Assembly: GCA_965224815.1 (NCBI GenBank)
Contig: CBDDAF010000003.1
Location: forward strand, 2,108,001-2,172,000
Source: CAYPEL01 sp036479985
Lineage (GTDB): Bacteria > Pseudomonadota > Gammaproteobacteria > DSM-19610
Direction: 5' to 3'
Length of the DNA stretch: 64,000 nucleotides
The notes beneath the pieces are model-generated. The model searched no databases and was not told the DNA's origin. It saw nothing but the letters and a program-made list of their open reading frames with translations. Below, piece after piece: positions 45,825-53,385 of this stretch. The number at the start of each line of letters is the position of its first letter. Position 1 is the stretch's first letter. A program made the translations under genes and the position numbers.

Positions 45825-46193
45825 ATGATCAAAGGACTTAAGATTAGTATGTCTCCTGCATTGGCATCTTTAGGTGTTATGGCGTATGTGAAGCGGCGGT
45901 ACAAAAAAGCTGTGCGCTACATCGATACTGCTATTAAGTGGGCTCCAGAAATTAAAGAGCATGAAGGTGGTTACTATAATATTTACAAATTATTAAGCGA
46001 ATATAAAATGAAACCAGATTCATTTGCACAAGCTAACCTTGAAAAAGCGCTTAAGATATTGAAAGCGTATATTCCTAGTGATCCAGAAATGATTGAGCCA
46101 TTTGATGAACTACAGAACTATGTTGAAACAATGTTGCGAGATAAAGAAAAACATAACCAGAAGCTCCAGGCGACGCAAAAACCGCGCGCCTAG
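45825..46193 (+). CDS. Cassette 1: TPR-like helical protein, unknown
   Basis: The 122-residue product starts 7 bases after the attI core. It is helical, with segments AVRYIDTAIKWAPEI and ANLEKALKILKAYIPSDPEM that look like TPR repeats. The last ~14 codons, ending KPRA, are encoded by the attC site itself, which is common for cassette genes. Function unknown. Confidence 0.7.
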   Translation: MIKGLKISMSPALASLGVMAYVKRRYKKAVRYIDTAIKWAPEIKEHEGGYYNIYKLLSEYKMKPDSFAQANLEKALKILKAYIPSDPEMIEPFDELQNYVETMLRDKEKHNQKLQATQKPRA

Positions 46194-46200
46194 GTTATCT
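46151..46200. other. attC site of cassette 1
   Basis: ACATAAC at 46151-46157, inner arms CCAGGCG and CGCCTAGG, and core GTTATCT at 46194-46200. It is short, about 50 bases, and shares CGACGCAAAAA with the site at 51299. Confidence 0.75.
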
Positions 46201-46216
46201 GAAATACCAAGGTGAA

Positions 46217-47125
46217 ATGGTAGATGAGGGTTTCATGGACGCACGAAAATCAGCCCAAGCATTATTGGGATTTGATGAAGCTGTGAGATTCTTTGTGTTT
46301 CAACAAGCACCCGATCTAAGAAAAACAGATTTCGAGTTCCCTGTGCGGGTCAAAAAAGGTTCATGGGAAATAGTTATTCCGGAGCTTGTAGAGCTTATTA
46401 AGCTTGCTGGCAGCGTAGTTGTAACAGCCTATGGGGTAAAAGCAGCTCAGAAAATGGCTGAGCGCGACTTTGAAGGTATTGGCCTCAGGGGTATATTTCA
46501 GAAATCACTATTGGCAATACAATGGGTAATAAAAATTGGAAAGCATTTAGGAGATTTGACGCTTAAGAAATTCGAGAGTGTAAAATTTAAAGACAACAAT
46601 CAACTAATTGGAATCAAGAATTCCGAGGGAGAATTTCTGTATGTACCCAAGGAGTTCCTAGACTTTTATGTGGCATCTAATCCAAGGTTGCTTGGAAAAA
46701 TATCTGAATTGGTTGAAGAACAAAGAGTTCTTTCCGTTGGGGTATATCAAGATGGTCAGTTGGTTGAGGAGACGGTTACGCGGAAATATAGAAGCATATT
46801 CACCCATGAGGAAGAAGAACAAGAAGAAATGTTGTTACCAGAGTTAGAGCATGGACAAGAGGTTGTGTTGGAGGGCGAGGTAACGAAAGGGAATGAAATG
46901 TCTAATACAATGGGATTAAGCTATCAAGGACATATTCTCACTATGCTGCCTGAGTCAGGCAGCATAGTGAGGTTCAAGCCTTCATTGTTTTTAAAATGCC
47001 GTGTGCGTGGTTTAATTTCAAGATCGGATGATAAGGGAAAATTGGATGCAAAAAAACCAAAAATAATCTTTTCCCATATTGAGCCCATAGAAAATGACGC
47101 CACTCAATCATCACTATTTGAGTAA
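46217..47125 (+). CDS. Cassette 2: 302-residue protein of unknown function
   Basis: The protein has an N-terminal alpha/beta part (SAQALLGFDEAVRFFVFQQ), a central helical region with a hydrophobic stretch (LIKLAGSVVVTAYGV), and a C-terminal beta-rich part (HGQEVVLEGEV, FLKCRVRGLISR) that could be a small barrel. I do not recognise a named family. Codons 241-252 are encoded by a 35-bp near-perfect palindrome. As a single-gene cassette of regulatory or defensive size it is a candidate for functional tests, but no role can be given. Confidence 0.75.
   Translation: MVDEGFMDARKSAQALLGFDEAVRFFVFQQAPDLRKTDFEFPVRVKKGSWEIVIPELVELIKLAGSVVVTAYGVKAAQKMAERDFEGIGLRGIFQKSLLAIQWVIKIGKHLGDLTLKKFESVKFKDNNQLIGIKNSEGEFLYVPKEFLDFYVASNPRLLGKISELVEEQRVLSVGVYQDGQLVEETVTRKYRSIFTHEEEEQEEMLLPELEHGQEVVLEGEVTKGNEMSNTMGLSYQGHILTMLPESGSIVRFKPSLFLKCRVRGLISRSDDKGKLDAKKPKIIFSHIEPIENDATQSSLFE
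46937..46971. repeat. 35-bp palindrome inside cassette 2 gene
   Basis: CTCACTATGCTGCCTGA, one base, then its exact complement. It is in frame and codes for part of ILTMLPESGSIVRF. Such a long perfect dyad is unusual in coding sequence. Confidence 0.9.
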
Positions 47126-47128
47126 AGC

Positions 47129-47200
47129 ACATAACAAGGCGCTCGTGAGGATGCTCTCTACGCTGCGCTTCGTTCGCACCGCACAGCTTGGTCGTTATGT
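47129..47200. other. attC site of cassette 2
   Basis: ACATAAC at the left and GTTATGT at the right (47194-47200) are exact complements. The 72-base site contains GCGCTCG and CGCTGCGCTTCG segments forming further dyads. Confidence 0.85.
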
Positions 47201-47215
47201 GTATAAAGGATAAAC

Positions 47216-47629
47216 ATGATTGAGCAAATACTATTAATTATTGGTGCCGCAATATTCGGCATTTTGGGTACTGCTCATCTTCTTTTTACTTTCTTTACAA
47301 ATAAATTTAATGCTTTTGATAAATCAGTTACAGAAGCAATGAAAAGCACATCACCAGTACTTACCAAAGAAACTACGATGTGGCATGCATGGATCGGCTT
47401 TAATGCCAGCCATAGTTTGGGCGCTATGCTAGTTGCAGCATTTTATATTCCTTTGGTTGTAACCAATATGGCATTCATACGTGAATCAATGTGGTTCTCC
47501 ATCCTTCCAGTGTTTATTGGGGTGGCATATCTTTTATTAGCAAAAAAATACTGGTTTAAGATACCTTTTATTGGCATATTTATTTCTACTATATGTTTTA
47601 CTGGTGCTGCAATATTAATAAACACATAA
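47216..47629 (+). CDS. Cassette 3: four-helix membrane protein
   Basis: The 137-residue protein has four hydrophobic segments (ILLIIGAAIFGILGTAHLLF; SHSLGAMLVAAFYIPLVV; WFSILPVFIGVAYLLLA; FIGIFISTICFTGAAILI) with a WHAWIGFNASHS segment between the first two. It starts 15 bases after the attC core. Related small membrane proteins are common, but their function is unknown. Confidence 0.75.
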   Translation: MIEQILLIIGAAIFGILGTAHLLFTFFTNKFNAFDKSVTEAMKSTSPVLTKETTMWHAWIGFNASHSLGAMLVAAFYIPLVVTNMAFIRESMWFSILPVFIGVAYLLLAKKYWFKIPFIGIFISTICFTGAAILINT

Positions 47630-47650
47630 CACATATGAGCCATAACTCTG
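47624..47650. other. Left part of attC site of cassette 3
   Basis: ACATAAC at 47624-47630 overlaps the stop codon, as in neighbouring cassettes. The matching right half is not found within 150 bases; GTTATGT next occurs at 48001. The site seems to be split or deleted. Confidence 0.5.
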
Positions 47651-48112
47651 TCAACAGGCATTAGTGTTTTATTTCGGTTAATGGTTTAACCAAAAAATAA
47701 CCAATGAGCAAAATCGACTACTTCATCTGTCATGGTGGCTGTTAAGTCAGTCGCTTACAGCAAACACATATAGAGGATCTCTTATTGCAGTCTCACTGCT
47801 GCCTATCATTTTGTTTGTCCATAAACATTGATAGGGTCACTAGACATTCATCGGCTAACCTGGTGCTGGCACTATTCAAAGAGTGGGCTTAAGCATATGT
47901 TGCCTATCCAGTTAGTATCAGGCTCAGCTCAGGTGTAAACGACTTTGTTCATTGTTTTAATGCACGCCAATGGGGTGTCTAATCAAATCGAGGGGCTCAG
48001 GTTATGTGATGTAAAAACCGATGCGTCTGGTTTATTGCCAAGAGATGCATTATCCGTTTTAAAACATTCAACCTATTGTCCAGTTAGACTTTTTGCTCAC
48101 CCCACTGCGTGG
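47651..48112. other. Gene-free stretch between cassette 3 and the IS transposase
   Basis: No frame longer than a few dozen codons fits. It contains a core-like GTTATGT at 48001-48007. It may be a cassette without a gene, remains of attC, or the 3-prime non-coding part of the IS110-family element, which in the IS1111 group can encode the guide RNA. Confidence 0.4.
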
Positions 48113-49210
48113 CTAACCTTTTAAAAATCGGGTTTCATCGAATACTCTCTCATTTTTTAACATGAAGTAAACACAACGACCTAACTTGTGCGCTAATGCA
48201 GAAAGTGCTTTGGCTTTACTCATCCGTTTTTGTAGTTTTAATAAATAGGCTTGTGCCTTTTTATTACCACGCAGATATAGCACTGCCGCCTCAGAGAAAG
48301 CCCACTTAAGATGAGCGTTGCCAATTTTGTTACCGGATGTACCATAGATTTTACCTGCTGACTCGGCTTTACATTTAACTAACCTGGCATAAGAAGCAAA
48401 CTTCTGCACTGACTCGAATCGATTGATTTCACCTATTTCATAAATAATGGTGAGTGACAGAATGGGCCCGATACCCCAGACACTTTTTAATAAATGAAAA
48501 TGTTTGGGTTTATGCTGTTTGGCTTGTTGCTGGATATACCATTCTATTTTACTCAACTCACCTGCATAGCAATCCAGTAGGGCCATATCCAAATCGATAC
48601 TTTTTTGTACAGACTGATCAGGAAAAGTTGATCTCAATTGTTCACGAGCGTCTTTATTTTTTAGATTAACTTTATTAGCCGGCAGATTATATTGACTGGT
48701 CGTATTGGCGACATGCGCTTTTAAGTCAGCACCGTGGCGAACGATTTTCATGCGCCGGCGTAGTAAGTCACGCGTAGCTCGCATGAGCTTTGGATAGACA
48801 TACGCTAGTGGGAAATTACCACCACGCATTAGATTGGCAATTTTGAAGGAATCAATGCGATCATTCTTTGCTTTACCACCATGAATGGCTTTCATGTACA
48901 AAGCATGGCCTAGAATAAAATCCACGCCAATGTCATCACAAAAATCGGCGACCCAGTACCAGCAGTGCATACACTCAACACCAACAATGATGTTGCCAAT
49001 GTAGGGTTCTAGCAGTTGATGAAGCTTATCTTTTGAGGCGGGGATTTCTTTATGTACACAGGTGTTACCTGTCTGGTCAATGATACAAACGTAGAGTAAT
49101 CTCGCGTGTAAATCAATACCACAGTAATAAGGGTGTATGTTATTGTAGAAGTTCATTGGGCTTTCTCCGGTCGGTTTTGTCACCATCAGTGTGGGGCATG
49201 TAAAAAATCA
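48085..49210 (-). mobile_element. IS110-family insertion sequence (ends approximate)
   Basis: Bounds are set by the transposase and by an imperfect inverted similarity: TTTTTGCTCACCCCACTG at 48090-48107 and CAGTGTGGGGCATGTAAAAA at 49187-49206. The left end could instead lie further left. Insertion in a cassette array, close to a split attC, agrees with the known preference of some IS110/IS1111 elements for attC. Confidence 0.55.
48113..49156 (-). CDS. IS110-family transposase (DEDD)
   Basis: The N-terminal RuvC-like part starts YYCGIDLHARLLYV (first Asp), with VGVECMH and NDRIDSFKIA supplying Glu and Asp residues of the DEDD site. The C-terminal transposase_20 domain has VWGIGPILSLTIIYEIG and a serine region GKIYGTSGNKIGNAHLKWAF. 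GGAG lies 8 bases before the ATG at 49156, which is favoured over one 10 codons upstream. The frame is intact. Confidence 0.93.
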   Translation of the reverse strand: MNFYNNIHPYYCGIDLHARLLYVCIIDQTGNTCVHKEIPASKDKLHQLLEPYIGNIIVGVECMHCWYWVADFCDDIGVDFILGHALYMKAIHGGKAKNDRIDSFKIANLMRGGNFPLAYVYPKLMRATRDLLRRRMKIVRHGADLKAHVANTTSQYNLPANKVNLKNKDAREQLRSTFPDQSVQKSIDLDMALLDCYAGELSKIEWYIQQQAKQHKPKHFHLLKSVWGIGPILSLTIIYEIGEINRFESVQKFASYARLVKCKAESAGKIYGTSGNKIGNAHLKWAFSEAAVLYLRGNKKAQAYLLKLQKRMSKAKALSALAHKLGRCVYFMLKNERVFDETRFLKG

Positions 49211-49215
49211 AGTAA

Positions 49216-49500
49216 ATGCGATTAGAGACAGATTACAATATTCTGATTTGGTGCGTCATAGGGATTTTTATAGTATTGCTTTTATCAAAATCAGCAATGC
49301 CTAAAAAACCATATAAAATACTATTAGCATTAATGGTATCGTTTACAATGCCTGCTTTTATACCAGGTCATGGCGAAATTGTAATGCTACTTCCTAATGT
49401 AGCACTATTTGGTATTGCATCTCCTATTGCGAAGGTCGCAGGCATTATATTTACAGTAATAAATTATTTTATTGCATGGTTATTTCTCTACCGAATATGA
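49216..49500 (+). CDS. Cassette 4: small membrane protein
   Basis: The 94-residue product has three hydrophobic segments (ILIWCVIGIFIVLLL; ILLALMVSFTMPAF; IIFTVINYFIAWLFLY). It starts directly after the presumed end of the IS element, so the original cassette start may be changed. Function unknown. Confidence 0.65.
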   Translation: MRLETDYNILIWCVIGIFIVLLLSKSAMPKKPYKILLALMVSFTMPAFIPGHGEIVMLLPNVALFGIASPIAKVAGIIFTVINYFIAWLFLYRI

Positions 49501-49541
49501 AAGTTTATTAGTAACAATCCATAATTATTTTTAATAAAAAA

Positions 49542-49642
49542 GCTAACAAAAGTATCCACTTGACCACAAAAAGCGTCATAAATTTTGTAAAAAGACGCAA
49601 AATTTCCGTCCCTTTTTGTGGCCAGTGATACTGGCGTTAGCT
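49542..49642. other. attC site of cassette 4
   Basis: AGCTAAC at left and GTTAGCT at right are exact complements. Inner arms CCACAAAAAGCG and the CTTTTTGTGG stretch pair well. The site is 101 bases and closely similar in layout to the one at 50667. Confidence 0.9.
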
Positions 49643-49670
49643 TAAAGATAGATCCTAGACACATTAAATT

Positions 49671-50652
49671 ATGTTAAATATTGGCGCATCCTATTCAACT
49701 TTATCATCAGCCGATTTACTGGAGCACGTAGTATCTCAATATTGTGTAGATAATCCCATCAGTTGTGAGTTTTGGCATCGCGGCATTAATGACACATATA
49801 AAGTTAAGTCAAATACTGAAAGTTATACCCTGAGAATTTATAGAAAAGATTGGCGAACACTTCCTCAAATCAATTTTGAAGTTGATGCTCTGAACTATTT
49901 GCATAATAAAGGGGCTAATATTTCATATCCCGTAAAGCGGCTAGACAATGAATATGTTACGCCACTCAATACGCCCGAAGGTTTGAGGTATGCTTTAGTC
50001 ACATCTTTTGCCGAAGGAGAGGAACTGTCCTATGACGATGTGCAGGATGCCTATATATATGGCGTAAATGTCGCAGACATTCATTCATTATCAGCGGGGT
50101 TTTCTTCAGAGCATAAATTTAAGGTTTGAGCTTGATCATATTCATTTGCTATCTGAACCACTTGAATACATAAGGCCGTTCCTCACTCATAGGCCTGAAT
50201 GTTGGACATTCATGAAAAACTTTGGTGCACTATTACTGGAAGTAATAAAGGACACGCATCACAAAAGCGTAGATTATGGACTATGCCATGGTGATTTTCA
50301 TGGTTGGAACGCGCATAAGCATAAGTCTTCAAACACCTTAACGTTCTTTGATTTTGATTGTTGTGGCTATGGATGGCGAGCATATGATATTGCAGTGTTC
50401 CGTTGGGACGCTCGACTTGAAGGTAAGGAAAGCGAAAGGTGGGAAGCTTTTGTCAAAGGGTACGAGACCAAGAGGAAGATTTCTGATCTTGATTTAAAGC
50501 TTACAACCGCATTTGTGGCGATACGAGATATTTGGCTAATGGGTCTACATATGTGTAATGCTGAAGATTTTGGTCGAGGCTTTCTGGATGATGCCTATAT
50601 TGATAAGCGCATTAAATTTTTAAAAACTATTGAAGAAGAGCATTTTGCATAA
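49671..50652 (+). pseudogene. Cassette 5: APH-like phosphotransferase, frameshifted
   Basis: The N-terminal lobe (ISCEFWHRGINDTYKV, YTLRIYRKDW) and C-terminal lobe with the Brenner-type motif HGDFHGWNAH and DFDCCG belong to the aminoglycoside-phosphotransferase/choline-kinase fold. The first frame stops at 50129; the second carries on from about 50110 with LRFELDHIHLL. One base gained or lost in CATAAATTTAAGG explains it. The substrate is unknown; related proteins include homoserine and sugar kinases as well as antibiotic kinases. Confidence 0.82.
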
Positions 50653-50666
50653 GTTTTTTGAATCAA

Positions 50667-50764
50667 AGCTAACAATCGCATCCAGCTGACCGTAAAAAGC
50701 GTCACATTTTTTGCGAAGCAAAAAAGTGCGCCTCTTTTTACGTCAGCTGATGCGGGCGTTAGAT
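50667..50764. other. attC site of cassette 5
   Basis: AGCTAAC at 50667 and GTTAGAT at 50758-50764 bound a 98-base site. CATCCAGCTGACCGTAAAAAG pairs with the CTTTTTACGTCAGCTGATG side. Confidence 0.9.
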
Positions 50765-50821
50765 TTCAAATAAATACCACGGCAGCTATTATATACAAGT
50801 GTTCATATTGAGGTGGTTAAA

Positions 50822-51007
50822 ATGTCATCTGCAAAAGAAGATATAAAACAGGTGCTTGAAAATCAACCCGATGATAGCTCATATGATGAGCTTCTTAGGG
50901 AATTAGCATTCAAGCGCATGGTAGATAAGGGTTTGGCTGATGCTAAACAAGGGAATGTTGTATCCAATGAGGAAATGCATAGTCGAATCCAATTATGGCG
51001 AAAATAA
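50822..51007 (+). CDS. Cassette 6: antitoxin-like protein of a toxin-antitoxin pair
   Basis: The 61-residue product has DELLRELAFKRMVDKGLADA, a helical pattern typical of RelB/ParD-like antitoxins encoded just upstream of RelE/ParE toxins. GAGGTGG precedes the ATG at 50822. It overlaps the toxin start by 13 bases. DNA-binding domain type is not clear. Confidence 0.7.
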   Translation: MSSAKEDIKQVLENQPDDSSYDELLRELAFKRMVDKGLADAKQGNVVSNEEMHSRIQLWRK

Positions 51008-51292
51008 CATGGACGAATGAAGCTCAAAAATGGCTTAAAGATATACATGATTACATCGCACTAGATAATCCAACGACAGCTAGTGGGGTAGTCGAGGGGA
51101 TTTATAAACAAAGCACAAGTACTAAAGCAGTACCCTGATATCGGTTATAAATATGAACACCAATCAGGAGAAGACATTCGAATCTTACTGTACGGTCATT
51201 ACCGTATCACCTATTTAAAAAATTCAGACGGTAATATCGATATTCTGGGCATTTTCCATGGGGCGCTAGAAATTGAAAACTATCTTATTTAG
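50995..51292 (+). pseudogene. Cassette 6: RelE/ParE-like toxin, frameshifted
   Basis: The first frame reads MAKITWTNEAQKWLKDIHDY and runs to an early stop near 51137. From about 51107 another frame carries AQVLKQYPDIGYKYEH, IRILLYGHYRITYL and IDILGIFHGALEI, the standard end of a RelE/ParE toxin. One extra base in TATAAACAAAGC would explain the break. The toxin is probably inactive. Confidence 0.8.
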
Positions 51293-51298
51293 GTTGAA

Positions 51299-51355
51299 AT
51301 CTAACCAGCTGCTCCAAGCGACGCAAAAACTGCGCGCTTGTGCAGTGCGTTATAT
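51299..51355. other. attC site of cassette 6
   Basis: ATCTAAC at left fits RYYYAAC exactly. Inner arms CCAAGCG and CGCTTG pair around AAAAACTGC. Core GTTATAT is at 51349-51355. It is 57 bases. Confidence 0.85.
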
Positions 51356-51393
51356 TTTTTAGCAAGCCACAAATTGAGTAGTTAACACCAGAC

Positions 51394-51421
51394 TTGACAG
51401 GGTACTCCATTGGAGTATGCT
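51394..51421 (+). promoter_or_regulatory. Promoter and operator of the cassette 7 toxin-antitoxin pair
   Basis: TTGACA at 51394-51399 and TATGCT at 51416-51421 are 16 bases apart. Between them is the dyad TACTCCA, T, TGGAGTA, as expected for autorepression by the HigA-type antitoxin. Confidence 0.75.
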
Positions 51422-51430
51422 CGTACCTAT

Positions 51431-51769
51431 ATGATTACTGTTGCGGAAACCGAGCCATTTCAACGGAAGGTTGGTCGGCTTCTCTCTGAAGATGAAAAAT
51501 CAGAGTTAATTGCCTATCTATCAATGAACCCAAATGCTGGCGTTCTTGTTTAGGGAACGGGAGGCATAAGAAAGCTGAGGTGGGCGCGAAGTGGTCGAGG
51601 CAAAAGCGGTGGGGTTCGAGTTATTTACTATTTCCATAATGAAGACCTGCCGCTATATCTATTAACACTGTTTGGGAAAAACGAAAAAGCCAATATCTCA
51701 ATGGAAGAGAAAAAGCTGTTGTCTAAGGCAGTAAGAGAACTTGTGAAATATTGGAGCCAAAAGTCATGA
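51431..51769 (+). pseudogene. Cassette 7: RelE/HigB-like toxin with internal TAG
   Basis: The frame runs MITVAETEPFQRKVGRL ... NAGVLV, then a TAG at 51551-51553, then GTGGIRKLRWARSG, RVIYYFHNEDLPLYLLTLFGK and a normal end. A single base change would restore a full 112-residue toxin. The antitoxin gene is intact and overlaps by ATGA. Confidence 0.88.
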
Positions 51770-52053
51770 GCAAAGCATTTGAAGAAATTAACGCTGGTCT
51801 TGGTGATGCCATCAAGCATGCCAAAGGCAAGAAGAGTAAAGTAGTAGTTCATAAGCCAGAAACGATCAACGTGCAAGCGATACGAAAGAAAACGGGAATG
51901 AGTCAACAACGTTTTTGCGCAACATTTGGGATATCGCTGGGAACTTTACGTCATTGGGAACAAGGACTCCGTGCGCCGAGAGGTGCGGCCAGGATTTTGC
52001 TTAAGGTTGTAAATAAAAACCCTAAGGCGGTTATCAAAGCTATTAACGAATAA
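51766..52053 (+). CDS. Cassette 7: HigA-like XRE antitoxin
   Basis: The 95-residue protein has a helix-turn-helix domain near the middle (IRKKTGMSQQRFCATFGISLG, then TLRHWEQGLRAP), typical of HigA-type antitoxins that follow RelE/HigB toxins. I chose the ATG at 51766, coupled to the toxin stop, over an upstream TTG. It likely binds the dyad at 51403-51417. Confidence 0.9.
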   Translation: MSKAFEEINAGLGDAIKHAKGKKSKVVVHKPETINVQAIRKKTGMSQQRFCATFGISLGTLRHWEQGLRAPRGAARILLKVVNKNPKAVIKAINE

Positions 52054-52056
52054 AAA

Positions 52057-52115
52057 ATATAACCATAAAATCAAGCGGACGTCAAAATGACGCGCCGCAT
52101 ATTTTGGCGTTATGT
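52057..52115. other. attC site of cassette 7
   Basis: ATATAAC at left, core GTTATGT at 52109-52115, inner arms AAGCGGACGTC and GACGCGCCGC. It is 59 bases. Confidence 0.82.
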
Positions 52116-52253
52116 GTCTAAGATTGACGTCCGCTATCGATCCAGTACCCACTCGTGACTTGGGATATTGTCGATGCCATGAAGAGCGCAATCAGTTGGA
52201 AAATACCGTATTATAATGGCTCCAATCCTAGAATTATGTAGAGGAAAATACGA

Positions 52254-52442
52254 GTGGCTAAATTCAATTACGCTTTTGAAAAGCGCCAGAAAGAAATCGC
52301 CAAAAAGAAAAAGAAGGAAGAGAAGCGCTTGCAAAAAGCAGGGATAGACAATAGTCAGCCGCAGGACGTTCAGCCTATATCAGGAAACGATGATAAAGAG
52401 GTAACAACCGGCGACACATCGCAAAATAATCGAAGTCAATGA
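52254..52442 (+). CDS. Cassette 8: lysine-rich small protein
   Basis: The 62-residue protein begins MAKFNYAFEKRQKEIAKKKK and is highly charged, with a hydrophilic tail. A GTG start at 52254 is preceded by GAGGAAAA. Similar short proteins are found beside cold-shock genes in gammaproteobacteria. RNA or ribosome association is plausible from charge alone. Confidence 0.7.
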   Translation: MAKFNYAFEKRQKEIAKKKKKEEKRLQKAGIDNSQPQDVQPISGNDDKEVTTGDTSQNNRSQ

Positions 52443-52470
52443 ATATTAAATACACAAAGGAAAACACGGC

Positions 52471-52677
52471 ATGAGTACAGGTACAGTAAAGTGGTTCAAT
52501 GCAGACAAAGGTTTTGGTTTCATTACTCCAGATGATGGTGGCAAGGATTTGTTTGTTCATCATACCGAAATCCAAGCAGGCGGTGGCTATGCAACACTCA
52601 GTGATGGCCAAAAAGTAGAATACGAAGTCGGTGAAGGACAGAAAGGGCCGTGTGCAAACAAGGTTGTGCCAGTCTGA
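52471..52677 (+). CDS. Cassette 8: cold-shock domain protein
   Basis: The 68-residue CspA-type protein has RNP-1 KGFGFITP and RNP-2 LFVHHTE and binds single-stranded nucleic acid. The preceding charged protein is on the same strand, 28 bases upstream. No long cold-shock leader is seen, so regulation may differ from E. coli cspA. Confidence 0.93.
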   Translation: MSTGTVKWFNADKGFGFITPDDGGKDLFVHHTEIQAGGGYATLSDGQKVEYEVGEGQKGPCANKVVPV

Positions 52678-52712
52678 TTGTATTCCACACATTGATGCCC
52701 TCAAGAAATGAC

Positions 52713-52742
52713 ACATAACCATTGCATCCAGCTGACAGTGAA
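52713..52742. other. Truncated last attC
   Basis: ACATAAC followed by CATTGCATCCAGCTGACAGT matches the left half of the site at 50667. The right half is missing, so the array appears to end here by deletion. Confidence 0.7.
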
Positions 52743-52859
52743 CATCCTCCGATAAAGTAGACCCTTCAATCAAACGACAGAAGCGGTGTAAAATAAAGTA
52801 TGAGCTACTGGAGTAAATATGCGGTTATGTCATTTAATGGATATAGAATGAGGATGTGT

Positions 52860-53366
52860 ATGAAAACTCGATATATGGTTTCAGCTTTACTTGTTTTGTC
52901 TACAGTAGGTTCAGCTGCGCCGAATACGCAAGCGGCAGAAAAAAATAAACCAGGTAAGCATTGGCTACACGAGGCTGACAATGATACAGAGAGATTTACC
53001 CGATTAGAGACTTATTTGCGGGGATTTGATCAGCCTATGTGGGAAGTGGGCCACCGTTATGAAATCGTGCACGAGGCTATTATCGATAAAAACTATGAGC
53101 TCGCTGCGTACCATTGGAAGAAAATAAAAACGACTATTAAGAACGGTTATTTAAAGCGCCCGGCTCGTAAATCCAGTGCGGATTCAATGTTTCTGAATAG
53201 TGGTGTTTGGGGTTCATTAGATGAAGCATTGCAGGGAAGTGAGCATAAAAAAATAAAAACTGCATTTGGTGTTGCCAGAAAAACGTGTATGGCTTGTCAC
53301 GTTGTGGAAAAAGTGCCGTTTATGAACGAGCAGAAACTATTTCGCCAAACAAGCACTTTTCCATAA
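52860..53366 (+). CDS. Exported protein with one C-terminal CxxCH heme motif
   Basis: The protein has a signal peptide (MVSALLVLSTVGSAAP) from the ATG at 52860, a helical middle part (WEVGHRYEIVHEAI, AAYHWKKIKTTI) and CMACH about 20 residues before the end. The all-helical layout with a C-terminal CxxCH resembles cytochrome c'-like proteins. Function unknown. Confidence 0.8.
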   Translation: MKTRYMVSALLVLSTVGSAAPNTQAAEKNKPGKHWLHEADNDTERFTRLETYLRGFDQPMWEVGHRYEIVHEAIIDKNYELAAYHWKKIKTTIKNGYLKRPARKSSADSMFLNSGVWGSLDEALQGSEHKKIKTAFGVARKTCMACHVVEKVPFMNEQKLFRQTSTFP

Positions 53367-53385
53367 TAATAATGTTGGCGCTTTG

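Larger units (their letters stand above)
44197..52742. mobile_element. Chromosomal integron with about eight cassettes
   Basis: The integrase reads left; cassettes read right from a core site at 45812-45818. Cassette boundaries are marked by attC-like sites at 46151-46200, 47129-47200, 47624 (partial), 49542-49642, 50667-50764, 51299-51355, 52057-52115 and 52713-52742 (truncated). Each full site has an inverse core ending in AAC, paired inner arms, and a core GTT at its right end. Most cassettes hold one gene or one toxin-antitoxin pair without an obvious promoter. An IS110-family element interrupts the array. Confidence 0.9.
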
